From assembly GCF_000372465.1 (NCBI RefSeq), contig NZ_AQUZ01000009.1, positions 154,419 to 218,418 on the forward strand: DNA of 64,000 bases. Reading direction: 5' to 3'. Below the pieces are notes generated by a model, which made no database searches, was not told the DNA's origin, and saw only the letters and a list, made by a program, of their open reading frames with translations. How positions within the stretch are numbered: the stretch's first letter is position 1; each line of letters opens with the position of its first letter. A program made the translations under genes and the position numbers. Shown piece by piece: positions 16,020-24,198 of the stretch. The stretch comes from Kribbella catacumbae DSM 19601 (GTDB lineage Bacteria > Actinomycetota > Actinomycetes > Propionibacteriales > Kribbellaceae).

Positions 16020-18843
16020 GGTTCTCCAGCGCGATCGACGCGCTGGAGAAAACCGCATAGAGAGCGTGCACCCCGCGAGCATCAGCAACCGGGGTGCCGC
16101 TCTCGACCCAGTTATGGCGCTGGCCGGTCGGCGGGACCTGCAGAGTGCCGAGGAGCAAGCCGTGCAGCGGGTCGTCGAGCCGCAGCTCGATGGTTCCGGC
16201 CCCGGAGTACTCCGATGCGACGCGCGCGACGCAACGGGCAGCGCCGTCTCCCAGATCGACGTCCTCGAAGGCCAGCCAGGCACCGGGTTCCAGCGAGCGC
16301 ACAGCATCGCCGTACTCCGGGGTGGTGTCCGTCATCGTGACCGCGCAGTACTCGTCGAAGGCTGTCGCGGCCAGGGGTGCCGTGAAGACGGCCCGCGGCG
16401 GGATCCGTTCGCCGAGTACGTCAAAGGCGGCCGTCAGGCGGGTATCCGTGCTGGACCGTCCGATCAGGATGCTGTGCCGGGCTGTCTCGACGCAACGCCT
16501 GTCCCGCGTGATGTCCCAGAAGCCAAGGTCGGCGGCCGAGACGCGTAGCTGCACCTCGACGCTTTCGCCTGCGTCCAAGGCGACTTGCCGGAAGTCCCGC
16601 AGCTGCCGCAGGGCCTGCTTGGCGCGGGATCGCTGCTGATGCGTGTAGAGCTGGACGACCTCGCGGCCCGCGCGGGCTCCGGCGTTGGTGACGGTGAGGC
16701 TCACCGACAATTCGCCGTCAGACGGGATGGAGGTGGAGCTCAACCGCAGGTCGGAGTACGTGAACGTCGTGTAGCTCAGGCCATGCCCGAAGGGATAGAG
16801 CGGCGTACCCCGGAAGTACAGGTACGTCGAGTCGGTGGCGACGATGTCGTAGTCGAGGAGATCCGGCAGGTCGGCGGCTGACCGGTACCACGTCTGTGGC
16901 AGCCGGCCGGATGGGTCGGAGTCACCGAACAGCACGTCCGCGAGCGCCCGGCCGTACTCCTGTCCGCCGTGGGCTGACCAGAACAGGGCAGGCAGGTGCT
17001 GGTCGGCCCACTCGACGGCGAACGGGTAGCTGCTCGACATCACCAGTACGGTCCGCGAGTTGGCGGCGTGCACGGCCCGGACCAGCCGGTCCTGCGCGGG
17101 CGGCAGGTCGAGCTCGACCCGGTCCTCGGTCTCTCGCCCGTTCACCAACGGGTGGTTGCCCACCACAACGATTGCGACATCGGCGGCGGCCGCCAGCTCA
17201 GCGGCTTGCGCTGCTCCGTCGACGAGCGTGACGATCTCGAAGACCGTGGCCGAGTCGGCGTCGGTAGCTGTCGCTATGACTGCCCCATCGGCGGCCACTG
17301 CGACGAAACGGCCGGTGTTGCGATGACGTAGTACGGAGGTTGTCTCGCCGATGGCCAGCAGCTCGAAGGTCTCGTTGACCTCCCAGGTACTGGGTCCGGG
17401 GTGGTCGGCCACGAGGGAGCCGGCGTCGGTCACCGTGACGTACAAACCTGCCTGCGCGGATCGCAGGGTCCAGGCGCCGCCGCCCCAGTCGAGGAGGTCG
17501 AAGGCTCCGTCCGCTCCGAGCCGGACCACCTTGTCCTCGCCGGCGCCAAGGCAGCCGGCGCTCGTGCGGAGTTCGATCCGATCCACGCCTTCGCAGTAGT
17601 CGACCGCGTCGGAACCGAGACGTTCGACCAGTCCGTCCCGTGCGGTGACCTGGTAGGGGAGCGTGCCGGAGTACCAGTCCTGGAAGAGGATGTCCGCGAG
17701 CGGACCGACGACAGCGACTCGTTTGGTGGTCTCGGCGCTCAGCGGCAGCACCTGGCATTCGTGTTTCAGCAGCACGATCGCGTGCCGCGCAGCGTCTTGT
17801 GCCAACTGCCGGTGGGCCGGGCAGCCGACGACATCCGTGTCGGGGGAGCGGTAGGGATCCAGCTCGACCGGATCGAATTCGCCCAGCCGGAACCGGATCG
17901 CCAAGGCGTGCCGGACCGCCAGGTCGATGTCGCCCTCATTCAGTTGGCCGCGCTCCATCGCTTCGCTCAGGTGCTGGATGGAAGGGCCCGCGTTGCTGTC
18001 GTCCTGCGTGAAGCTGTCCACGCCGGCCTTCAGCGCCGCCGCGTACGCCGAGGCGCTGTCGCCGAAGTACCGCTGCAGGTCGACCAGGTTCGCGGGGGCG
18101 CCCGCGTCGCTGACCACCAGCAGGTCGTCCTCGGTCCAGGTCCGGACCAGGTCGTTGATCAACGGGCTGAGATGCGCGGGCCGTCCGTTCACCAGGTTGT
18201 ACGACGGCATCATCGCGACCGCCGCGCCGGCCTCGATCGGGGCGCGGAAGGCGGGCAATTCGTAGTCGTGCAGGACCCGCGGCGGCAGGTTGCTCGACGT
18301 CGTACAGCGGTCCGTCTCGTTGTTGTAGGCAAGGAAATGCTTGAGCGTCGGCGCGGTCTTGAGGATCCCCTCGACCTCGCCGGTCAGGCCGCGGCCGTAG
18401 GCGATGGCCATCACACCGGTCAGCCACGGATCCTCGGAGTAGCCCTCCTCGTTGCGCCCCCACCGTGGGTCGCGCAGCGGGTTCACGACCGGCGCCCAGA
18501 CGTTCAGGCTGACGCCGACCGGATCCTGGTGGTGGAACACCCGCACCTCGTCGCCGATGGCGGAACCGACGGCCCGGACGAGCTCGGGGTTCCAGCTGGC
18601 GGCCAGGCCGATCGCCTGTGGGAAGACCGTCGCCGGGCCCAGCCAGGCGACGCCGTGCAAGGCCTCGGTACCGGTCCGGAACGAGCCGATCTCCAGCCGC
18701 GGGATCGCCGCCTGGTGCTGGTGGAGCAGGCCGAGCTTCTCGCTCAGGCTGAGCCGTTCCAGCAGGTCGCCGAGCCGTTCGGTGAGTTTCCTGGCCGGGT
18801 CGCGGAAGGGCGGAAGGGGTGAGCCGGGCGGCGGATTGCTCAT
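16003..18843 (-). CDS. GH3 beta-glucosidase with inserted fascin-like domain and C-terminal CBM6-like domain
   Basis: 946 residues from ATG 18843; an upstream extension would run through two operator boxes and is rejected. Domains: GH3 barrel (about 1-330) with RDPRWGRNEEGYSEDPWLTG, KHFLAYNNETDR and the nucleophile in VVSDAGAPANL (Asp246); GH3 C domain (about 370 onward) interrupted near 470-570 by a beta-trefoil/fascin-like stretch (LRSAQAGLYVTVTDAGSLVA, LRHRNTGRFVAVAADGAV); then VVVGNHPLVNGRETEDR and a FnIII-like part (YPFGHGLSYTTF); residues about 835-946 look like a CBM6 beta-sandwich (ASEYSGAGTIELRLDDPLHG). No signal peptide is seen although a binding module is present. Likely role: removal of backbone glucose from oligosaccharides. 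Confidence 0.87.
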   Translation of the reverse strand: MSNPPPGSPLPPFRDPARKLTERLGDLLERLSLSEKLGLLHQHQAAIPRLEIGSFRTGTEALHGVAWLGPATVFPQAIGLAASWNPELVRAVGSAIGDEVRVFHHQDPVGVSLNVWAPVVNPLRDPRWGRNEEGYSEDPWLTGVMAIAYGRGLTGEVEGILKTAPTLKHFLAYNNETDRCTTSSNLPPRVLHDYELPAFRAPIEAGAAVAMMPSYNLVNGRPAHLSPLINDLVRTWTEDDLLVVSDAGAPANLVDLQRYFGDSASAYAAALKAGVDSFTQDDSNAGPSIQHLSEAMERGQLNEGDIDLAVRHALAIRFRLGEFDPVELDPYRSPDTDVVGCPAHRQLAQDAARHAIVLLKHECQVLPLSAETTKRVAVVGPLADILFQDWYSGTLPYQVTARDGLVERLGSDAVDYCEGVDRIELRTSAGCLGAGEDKVVRLGADGAFDLLDWGGGAWTLRSAQAGLYVTVTDAGSLVADHPGPSTWEVNETFELLAIGETTSVLRHRNTGRFVAVAADGAVIATATDADSATVFEIVTLVDGAAQAAELAAAADVAIVVVGNHPLVNGRETEDRVELDLPPAQDRLVRAVHAANSRTVLVMSSSYPFAVEWADQHLPALFWSAHGGQEYGRALADVLFGDSDPSGRLPQTWYRSAADLPDLLDYDIVATDSTYLYFRGTPLYPFGHGLSYTTFTYSDLRLSSTSIPSDGELSVSLTVTNAGARAGREVVQLYTHQQRSRAKQALRQLRDFRQVALDAGESVEVQLRVSAADLGFWDITRDRRCVETARHSILIGRSSTDTRLTAAFDVLGERIPPRAVFTAPLAATAFDEYCAVTMTDTTPEYGDAVRSLEPGAWLAFEDVDLGDGAARCVARVASEYSGAGTIELRLDDPLHGLLLGTLQVPPTGQRHNWVESGTPVADARGVHALYAVFSSASIALENLTFEQ

Positions 18844-18891
18844 CGGGATCGGACTCCGGGTGCGTGCGGCCGTCTGCCGACGGGAGCGGGC

Positions 18892-18909
18892 TGTCGAAGC
18901 GCTTCGACA
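18892..18909. promoter_or_regulatory. LacI-type operator, GH3-proximal
   Basis: TGTCGAAGCGCTTCGACA, an 18-bp perfect palindrome containing TCGAAGCGCTTCGA, 49 bp upstream of the GH3 start codon. Confidence 0.8.
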
Positions 18910-18942
18910 ATCTGTCGAGATGATCAAGCAGAAGGCCGACTC

Positions 18943-18958
18943 ATCGAAGCGCTTCGAT
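18943..18958. promoter_or_regulatory. LacI-type operator, GH3-distal
   Basis: ATCGAAGCGCTTCGAT, a 16-bp perfect palindrome. Its centre is exactly 50 bp from that of the proximal box, close to five helical turns, a spacing compatible with cooperative binding of two dimers. Confidence 0.8.
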
Positions 18959-19020
18959 CGGGGGGTGACACAGAGGGTCGCACCCTCCGCCCGGACGGTC
19001 AAGATCTCAGCGAACTCACC

Positions 19021-19105
19021 TGATCATTCGCCCCTTTTTGTCCCTCGTCGCCCACCCGCAACGCCGGGCCTTGTCCACAGAGGGCCAAAAGGGGGCGAAT
19101 GATCA
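19021..19105. repeat. Intergenic palindromic element, family 1, second copy
   Basis: Arms 19021-19046 and 19080-19105 pair in 24 of 26 positions. The core ATTCGCCCCTTTTTG is the same as at 971-1075, and the loop carries CGCAACGCCGGGCC and TTGTCCACAGAGGG, close to the first copy. The right arm contains the stop codon of the ROK gene. The loop includes TTGTCCACA, identical to the preferred actinobacterial DnaA box, as a single occurrence. Confidence 0.82.
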
Positions 19106-20308
19106 GGTGGTTTGGTTGACTGGCAGTCGTCCGGAGTCGAAGCGGTCCAGTGAGCGGGCGACGGCGCCGATCGAGGTGGCGTCGTGGCCGAAGGTCGAGA
19201 CCACGACCTGGCAGCCGCCGGCCTCGGGTGCGAGGGCGCCGTCGATCAGCTCCTTCTCGACGGCCGGCACCAGCCAGCGGCCGAGTGCCGCGTAGGAGCC
19301 GCCTAGTACGACGAGCTCCGGGTTGAGGACGTTCGCCAGTACGCAGACGCTCTGGCCGAGCAGCGTGCCCACCTCGGTCAGCATGTTGATCGTGTCGACC
19401 TCACCGGCTTCGGCTCGCCGGACCAGCTGCTCCGTCCGAGCCTGCGGGTCGGCGTCCGGAAGGTCGCTCGCGTCCAGCCGGGCGAGGATCGCCGGGATGC
19501 CCGCGAGTGCCTCGAGGCAGCCGCGGCGCCCGCAGCCGCACAGCGGTCCGTCCGGCTTGATCCGCAGGTGCCCGATCTCGCCGGCATAGCCGAGGTTGCC
19601 GCGCAGAGGATGCCCGTCGCAGATCACCCCGGCGCCGACACCGGTATCACCGGACAGCTGGATGAGGTTGGCGCTGCCGGCGTGCGGGCCGTAGCGGTGC
19701 TCGGCCAGCGCGCCGAGATTGGCGTCGTTGTCGACCATCACGGGAAACGCGGGCCGGCTGAGTGCCGCCACCAGATCCTTGCGCAGCTCGACATCGCGCC
19801 AGCCGAGTCCGGCGGCCAGTACGACGGCGCCGTCGCGGTTGACCAGGCCAGGCACCCCGACTGTGAGGCCGAGGACGTCCCGTCCGGACGAGTGCACCGC
19901 GGCGATCGCGCGCCGGGCCAGGGCGGCCAGCGCGGCGACGGTCTTGGCCGGGCTCGCGTCCGCTCCCGGGCCGGCCCGGTGCCAGCGGAGCAGCTGGCCG
20001 CCGGCCGAGTCGTACGCGATCGCAGTCAGGCCGAGGGCGCTCACCTCCATCCCGATCGCCGCGTACGCCGACCCGTCGAGCACCAGCAGGGTGGCCGGAC
20101 GGCCGACGTGGTTCTGGGTCTGCTGAGTCTCCTTGGTCAGCCGCCTGTCGATCAGGTCGCCGACGATGCTCGTCACGGTCGCCTTGTTCAGACCGGTGCC
20201 GGCCGCGATGGCGGCGCGCGAGCAGGGGGCGTTGGTACGCAGGAATCGCAGGACGACGGCCAGGTTGGTGGCGCGGACGTCGGTGTGGTCCGCGGTGTGA
20301 GTGGTCAA
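19103..20308 (-). CDS. ROK-family transcriptional regulator (XylR/NagC type)
   Basis: 401 residues from TTG 20308, preceded by AGGACGG; the longer open frame would cross the divergent promoter. N-terminal winged helix: VRATNLAVVLRFLRTNAPC, SRAAIAAGTGLNKATVTSIV. ROK sugar-kinase-like part: VGRPATLLVLDG, ALGLTVGVPGLV, LIQLSGDTGVGAGVICDGHP, and the zinc site in LCGCGRRGCLEAL. It faces away from the importer binding protein, with an imperfect palindrome between them, so it probably controls that operon. Ligand unknown (glucose, xylose or an oligosaccharide). Confidence 0.87.
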   Translation of the reverse strand: MTTHTADHTDVRATNLAVVLRFLRTNAPCSRAAIAAGTGLNKATVTSIVGDLIDRRLTKETQQTQNHVGRPATLLVLDGSAYAAIGMEVSALGLTAIAYDSAGGQLLRWHRAGPGADASPAKTVAALAALARRAIAAVHSSGRDVLGLTVGVPGLVNRDGAVVLAAGLGWRDVELRKDLVAALSRPAFPVMVDNDANLGALAEHRYGPHAGSANLIQLSGDTGVGAGVICDGHPLRGNLGYAGEIGHLRIKPDGPLCGCGRRGCLEALAGIPAILARLDASDLPDADPQARTEQLVRRAEAGEVDTINMLTEVGTLLGQSVCVLANVLNPELVVLGGSYAALGRWLVPAVEKELIDGALAPEAGGCQVVVSTFGHDATSIGAVARSLDRFDSGRLPVNQTT

Positions 20309-20386
20309 GGTCCGTCCTGTTCGACTCGGCTTGGGTGGCTGCGTCTGGCTCAGTTCTACACCTTGTGGAGGAATCCGTCCTGAGCT

Positions 20387-20415
20387 AATTTGTTTGGCTA
20401 CTAGCCCAACTAACT
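20387..20415. promoter_or_regulatory. Candidate ROK operator
   Basis: Around 20392-20410 the halves GTTTGGCT and AGCCCAAC pair with one mismatch about ACT, and flanking T-rich/A-rich bases extend the symmetry. It lies between the divergent ROK gene and the binding-protein gene, 33 bp from the latter's start. XylR-type ROK operators are similarly AT-rich palindromes with TTTGTT halves; assignment is inferred. Confidence 0.45.
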
Positions 20416-20447
20416 CTACGGCATGCCGACCCTGAAAGGGATTAATC

Positions 20448-22118
20448 GTGACTGTTCCTGGAGGCGGCTCCACCAACCGCCGGACCTTCCTGTCTCTGAT
20501 CGGGGCCGGCGCCGCGATCGCCGCCGGCGGTACGACGCTGTCGGCCTGCTCGTCGTCCGACGGAAAGAGCGCCACGGCGAACGGCCGGGCCGAGACCGAG
20601 GACAAGCTCAGCGGCCTGCTGCCGAAGTACATCGGCTATGACTCGGTCAAGCCCGACCTGCCGGGTGAGAACGGTGCCGCGCCCGGGTTCACGAAGTACC
20701 CGGCGGAGTTGAAGCGCGCCGTGCCGGAGAAGGCGGTGAAGAGCGGCAAAGAGGTGTCCGCGATGACGCCGCTGTGGAGCCCGCTGCCGCCCGGGCTGGG
20801 CCACAACTCGTACTTCGACGCCAACAACGAGCGGATCGGCGCGCCGGTCCGGTTCAACATCCTGAGCGGCAACGACTACGGCGACAAGCTCGGCCCGCTG
20901 CTTGCCGCCGGCAACGTCCCGGAGCTGCTCTGCGTACCGGGCTGGAACATCGCCGGCCTGACCCGCTTCGCGCAGGCGGTGGACAAGCTGTTCGAGGACC
21001 TGACGCCGTTCCTTGCTGGTGACAAGGTCTCCGCGTACCCGATGCTGGCGAACCTGCCGACCAGGGCCTGGGCCTACGGCGTGTGGAACTCCCAGCTGAA
21101 GGCGGTCCCGTTCCCCTCCGACGGCTTCCCGTGGGCGCTGTACTACCGCAAGGACATCTTCGACCAGGTCGGCGCCGAGCCGCCGAAGACCACCGACGAT
21201 GTGCTTGCCCTCGGCAAGCAACTGACCGACCAGAAGGCGAAGCGCTGGGCGTTCGGCGGGATCTACGACGAGATGGTGCGGGCGTTCGGCGCGCCGTCGG
21301 ACTGGCGCAAGGACTCCAGCGGCAAGTTGGTGAACAAGATCGAGACGCCGGAGTTCGAGGAGGCGGTCGCCTTCGTCCGCAAGGTGTTCCAGGCGGGCTA
21401 CGTGCACCCGGAGGTCGTCGGCAACAACGACACGGACCAGAACGCGCTCTTCGAGGGCGGCCAGATCGTGATGCGCCAGAACGGGCTGGGCGGCTGGCAG
21501 GAGTCGCTGCAGCGGCAGTCGCAGATCAACCCGAAGTTCAACCCGCAGCTGGTGCTGCCCTTCGCCCACGACGGCGGCACCCCGATCACCTGGGGCGGTG
21601 ACCCGGCCGGGATCTTCACCTTCGTCAAGAAGGGCCTCGGCCAGGAGCGGGTGGCGGAGCTGCTCGGCGTCCTGAACTACACCGCGGCGCCGTTCGGAAC
21701 CGAGGAGTACCAGACCTACATGTACGGCCAGGAGGGCAAGCACTACACCCGCCAGTCGTCCGGTGCGCCGAAGCTCACCGCCCTCGGTCAGAAGGAGGTG
21801 TCGCAGACCTACATCTTCCTCGGTGGCCGGCCGACCGCCATCACCCAGAGCGAGTACCCCGGCTATGTGCAGGCGATGAGCGAATGGCAGAACGCGGCGG
21901 CCAAGGTCCGGCAGAAGAGCCTCTTCGACGGCATCCGGGTCGAGCAGCCGACCAAGATGGCGGCGCTGGCCCAGCCGTTCGACGACAAGCTGCAGGACAT
22001 CTTCCGCGGCCGGCGGCCGGTCAGCGAGCTCAAGACGGCCGTGAAGGAGTGGCAGACCAACGGCGGCAACGAGGGCCGGGACTTCTACGCCAAGGTCCTC
22101 AGTGACAACGGTCGGTAG
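20448..22118 (+). CDS. Extracellular solute-binding lipoprotein, twin-arginine type
   Basis: 556 residues from GTG 20448 (AAAGGGA upstream). The leader has a twin-arginine motif NRRTFLSLIG and a lipobox LSAC with Cys34, so export is probably by Tat with lipidation. The length and the segments APVRFNILSGNDYGDKLG, WALYYRKDIFDQVGAEPPKT and TWGGDPAGIFTFVKKGLG fit the large LplA-like sugar-binding proteins that pair with LplB/YtcP permeases, as here. It sits in a locus with GH12, GH31, GH3 and GH42, so xyloglucan oligosaccharides are the likely ligand. The downstream permease frame overlaps by 17 bp. Confidence 0.87.
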   Translation: MTVPGGGSTNRRTFLSLIGAGAAIAAGGTTLSACSSSDGKSATANGRAETEDKLSGLLPKYIGYDSVKPDLPGENGAAPGFTKYPAELKRAVPEKAVKSGKEVSAMTPLWSPLPPGLGHNSYFDANNERIGAPVRFNILSGNDYGDKLGPLLAAGNVPELLCVPGWNIAGLTRFAQAVDKLFEDLTPFLAGDKVSAYPMLANLPTRAWAYGVWNSQLKAVPFPSDGFPWALYYRKDIFDQVGAEPPKTTDDVLALGKQLTDQKAKRWAFGGIYDEMVRAFGAPSDWRKDSSGKLVNKIETPEFEEAVAFVRKVFQAGYVHPEVVGNNDTDQNALFEGGQIVMRQNGLGGWQESLQRQSQINPKFNPQLVLPFAHDGGTPITWGGDPAGIFTFVKKGLGQERVAELLGVLNYTAAPFGTEEYQTYMYGQEGKHYTRQSSGAPKLTALGQKEVSQTYIFLGGRPTAITQSEYPGYVQAMSEWQNAAAKVRQKSLFDGIRVEQPTKMAALAQPFDDKLQDIFRGRRPVSELKTAVKEWQTNGGNEGRDFYAKVLSDNGR

Positions 22119-23091
22119 CTCGTTGCGCCGCAAGCCCGGCCGGGCGCGACGGTTTCAGTCAGAACGGGTCAAGCCGGGTGGCGCGAGTTGGCAGCACCGG
22201 CTGCGGCGGGACTGGCCGCTGCTGCTGATGACGCTGCCGGTGATCGTGCTGCTCGGCGTCTTCCACTACTTCCCGACGCTCGGCAACGTGATCGCCTTCC
22301 AGGACTACTCGCCGTACGACGGGATCCGCGGCAGCGAGTTCATCGGGTTCGCCAACTTCCACCGGATGTTCGCCGAGCCGGCGTTCTGGTCCGCCTTGTG
22401 GAACACGCTCGCGATCACCGCCTTCCAGTTGGTGTTCTACTTCCCGGTCCCGATCTTCTTGGCGTTGCTGCTCAACAGTGTTCTCTCGGTTCGGATCCGC
22501 ACCCTGGTGCAGGGCGTCGTGTACCTGCCGCACTTCTTCTCCTGGGTGCTGGTCGTCTCGCTGTTCCAGCAGATGATCGGTGGGGCCGGCCTGCTGGCAC
22601 AGAGCCTGCGGTCGCACGGCTTCGAGGCGGCCGACCTGATGACCAGACCGGACAGCTTCATCGTTCTGGTGACGGCACAGGCGATCTGGAAGGACGCCGG
22701 CTGGGGAATGATCGTGTTCCTCGCCGCGCTGAGCACGATCAATCCGGCCCTGTACGAAGCGGCGGCCGCCGATGGCGCCAACCGCTGGCGAAGGATGTGG
22801 CACATCACGCTGCCCGGGCTTCGTCCGGTGATCGTGCTGCTGCTCATCCTCCGCCTCGGTGACGCACTGACCGTCGGGTTCGAGCAGTTCATCCTGCAAC
22901 GCAGCGCGGTCGGCGGCGGTGCCGCCGAAGTGCTGGACACCTATGTCTACTACCAGGGCCTGTTGGTCGGCGACTTCGGCTACGGCGCCGCCGCCGGCTT
23001 GCTCAAGGGACTGGTCGGACTCGTCCTGGTCCTGGCCGCCAACCGATTCGCTCACCTCATCGGCGAGCAGGGGGTGTATTCGCGATCATGA
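22102..23091 (+). CDS. ABC transporter permease, LplB type
   Basis: 329 residues from GTG 22102, overlapping the binding-protein end. A basic N-terminus precedes the first membrane segment (LLLMTLPVIVLLGVFHYFP), followed by the conserved FPTLGNVIAFQDYSPYDG loop. The EAA motif reads YEAAAADGANRWRRMWHITLPG. The C-terminus has GYGAAAGLLKGLVGLVLVLA. One half of the channel of an LplABC-type oligosaccharide importer. Confidence 0.88.
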   Translation: MTTVGSSLRRKPGRARRFQSERVKPGGASWQHRLRRDWPLLLMTLPVIVLLGVFHYFPTLGNVIAFQDYSPYDGIRGSEFIGFANFHRMFAEPAFWSALWNTLAITAFQLVFYFPVPIFLALLLNSVLSVRIRTLVQGVVYLPHFFSWVLVVSLFQQMIGGAGLLAQSLRSHGFEAADLMTRPDSFIVLVTAQAIWKDAGWGMIVFLAALSTINPALYEAAAADGANRWRRMWHITLPGLRPVIVLLLILRLGDALTVGFEQFILQRSAVGGGAAEVLDTYVYYQGLLVGDFGYGAAAGLLKGLVGLVLVLAANRFAHLIGEQGVYSRS

Positions 23092-24077
23092 CCACGCAAC
23101 AAGCACCTGTACGCCGAAAGCCGCAACCACCCACCGCGGTCCCACCCCGCGCCACCCGGCGCCGGACCGAGGAGGAGACCGGCCGCCCGGTCTGGGAGGA
23201 GGAACCCTCCTTCTTCGGGCGGCTGAGCAAGCCGGTCGTCCTGGGCCTGGTGGTCCTGATCGTCGCCTTCCCCCTGTACGTCGTCGTCGTGACGAGCCTG
23301 TCGAGTACCGAGGCGGTGACGAGGGCGGGCGGCCTGGTCATCGTGCCGCGCGAGCTCACGGTCGCCGCCTATGTGCAGTTGCTGTCCGGTGGCGTCGTCA
23401 CCCGCGCCCTGATGATCAGCACCCTGATCACGGTGATCGGGACGTTCCTCAGTCTCGCGATCACCGTGCTCGCGGCGTACGGGTTGTCCCGGCCCGGGTC
23501 GCTGTTCCACCGGCCGTTGCTGTTCGTCGTCCTGCTGACCTTCCTCTTCGGTCCGGGCATCATCCCGAGCTACCTGGTGGTCAACGCGCTGGGGCTGATC
23601 GACAGCTACAGCTCGCTGATCCTGCCGACCGCGGTCTCCGCCTTCAACCTGATCGTGATGCGCTCCTTCTTCATGGGCATCCCGGGTGAACTGATCGACA
23701 GCGCCCGGATCGACGGCGCCGGTGAGTTCGCGGTGCTGACCCGGATCGTGATGCCGCTGTCCCGGGCGGTGGTCGCGGTGGTCGGTCTGTTCTACGCGGT
23801 CGGCTACTGGAACGCGTTCTTCAACGCGCTGCTGTACATCAACGACAACAACAAGTGGCCGCTGCAGATGGTTCTGCGGACCTACATCGTGCAGGCCTCG
23901 CCCCTGCCGACCGGGGCCGGCGGAATCTCGAGCGTCGGGCTGGGCCTGGACCCCGCGCCGACCCTGGCGATCAAGATGGCGATCGTCGTGATCGCGATCG
24001 TGCCGGTGCTGGTGATCTACCCGTTCATCCAGAAGCACTTCACCAAGGGCGTCATCATCGGCGCCGTCAAGGGCTGA
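23088..24077 (+). CDS. ABC transporter permease, YtcP/LplC type
   Basis: 329 residues; ATG 23088 overlaps the upstream stop as ATGA. An unusually long charged/proline-rich N-terminal tail (about 45 residues) precedes the first membrane segment (VVLGLVVLIVAFPLYVVVV). The EAA loop reads DSARIDGAGEFAVLTRIVMP, and the tail ends in PFIQKHFTKGVIIGAVKG, typical of the family. No ATPase gene follows; a shared ATPase elsewhere must energise the importer. Confidence 0.88.
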   Translation: MTTQQAPVRRKPQPPTAVPPRATRRRTEEETGRPVWEEEPSFFGRLSKPVVLGLVVLIVAFPLYVVVVTSLSSTEAVTRAGGLVIVPRELTVAAYVQLLSGGVVTRALMISTLITVIGTFLSLAITVLAAYGLSRPGSLFHRPLLFVVLLTFLFGPGIIPSYLVVNALGLIDSYSSLILPTAVSAFNLIVMRSFFMGIPGELIDSARIDGAGEFAVLTRIVMPLSRAVVAVVGLFYAVGYWNAFFNALLYINDNNKWPLQMVLRTYIVQASPLPTGAGGISSVGLGLDPAPTLAIKMAIVVIAIVPVLVIYPFIQKHFTKGVIIGAVKG

Positions 24078-24198
24078 CACAGCCCGGCCGAAGAAGTGAG
24101 CTGACGCCGCAGTCAAGGTCCGGACCGACATCGGCGTGGCCGCGCGGCTGGACCAGCGGACCAAGCGCTGGGTCCAGCTGCTCGAATGGAGAACCGAT

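Noticed and set aside
19071..19079. TTGTCCACA as a DnaA box or replication origin
   Set aside because: A single box, no cluster, no dnaA or dnaN nearby; kept only as a detail of the repeat loop.
24136..24198. GTG 24136 as the start of the second GH42
   Set aside because: The added 21 residues have no family counterpart, and TGGAGAA fits ATG 24199.
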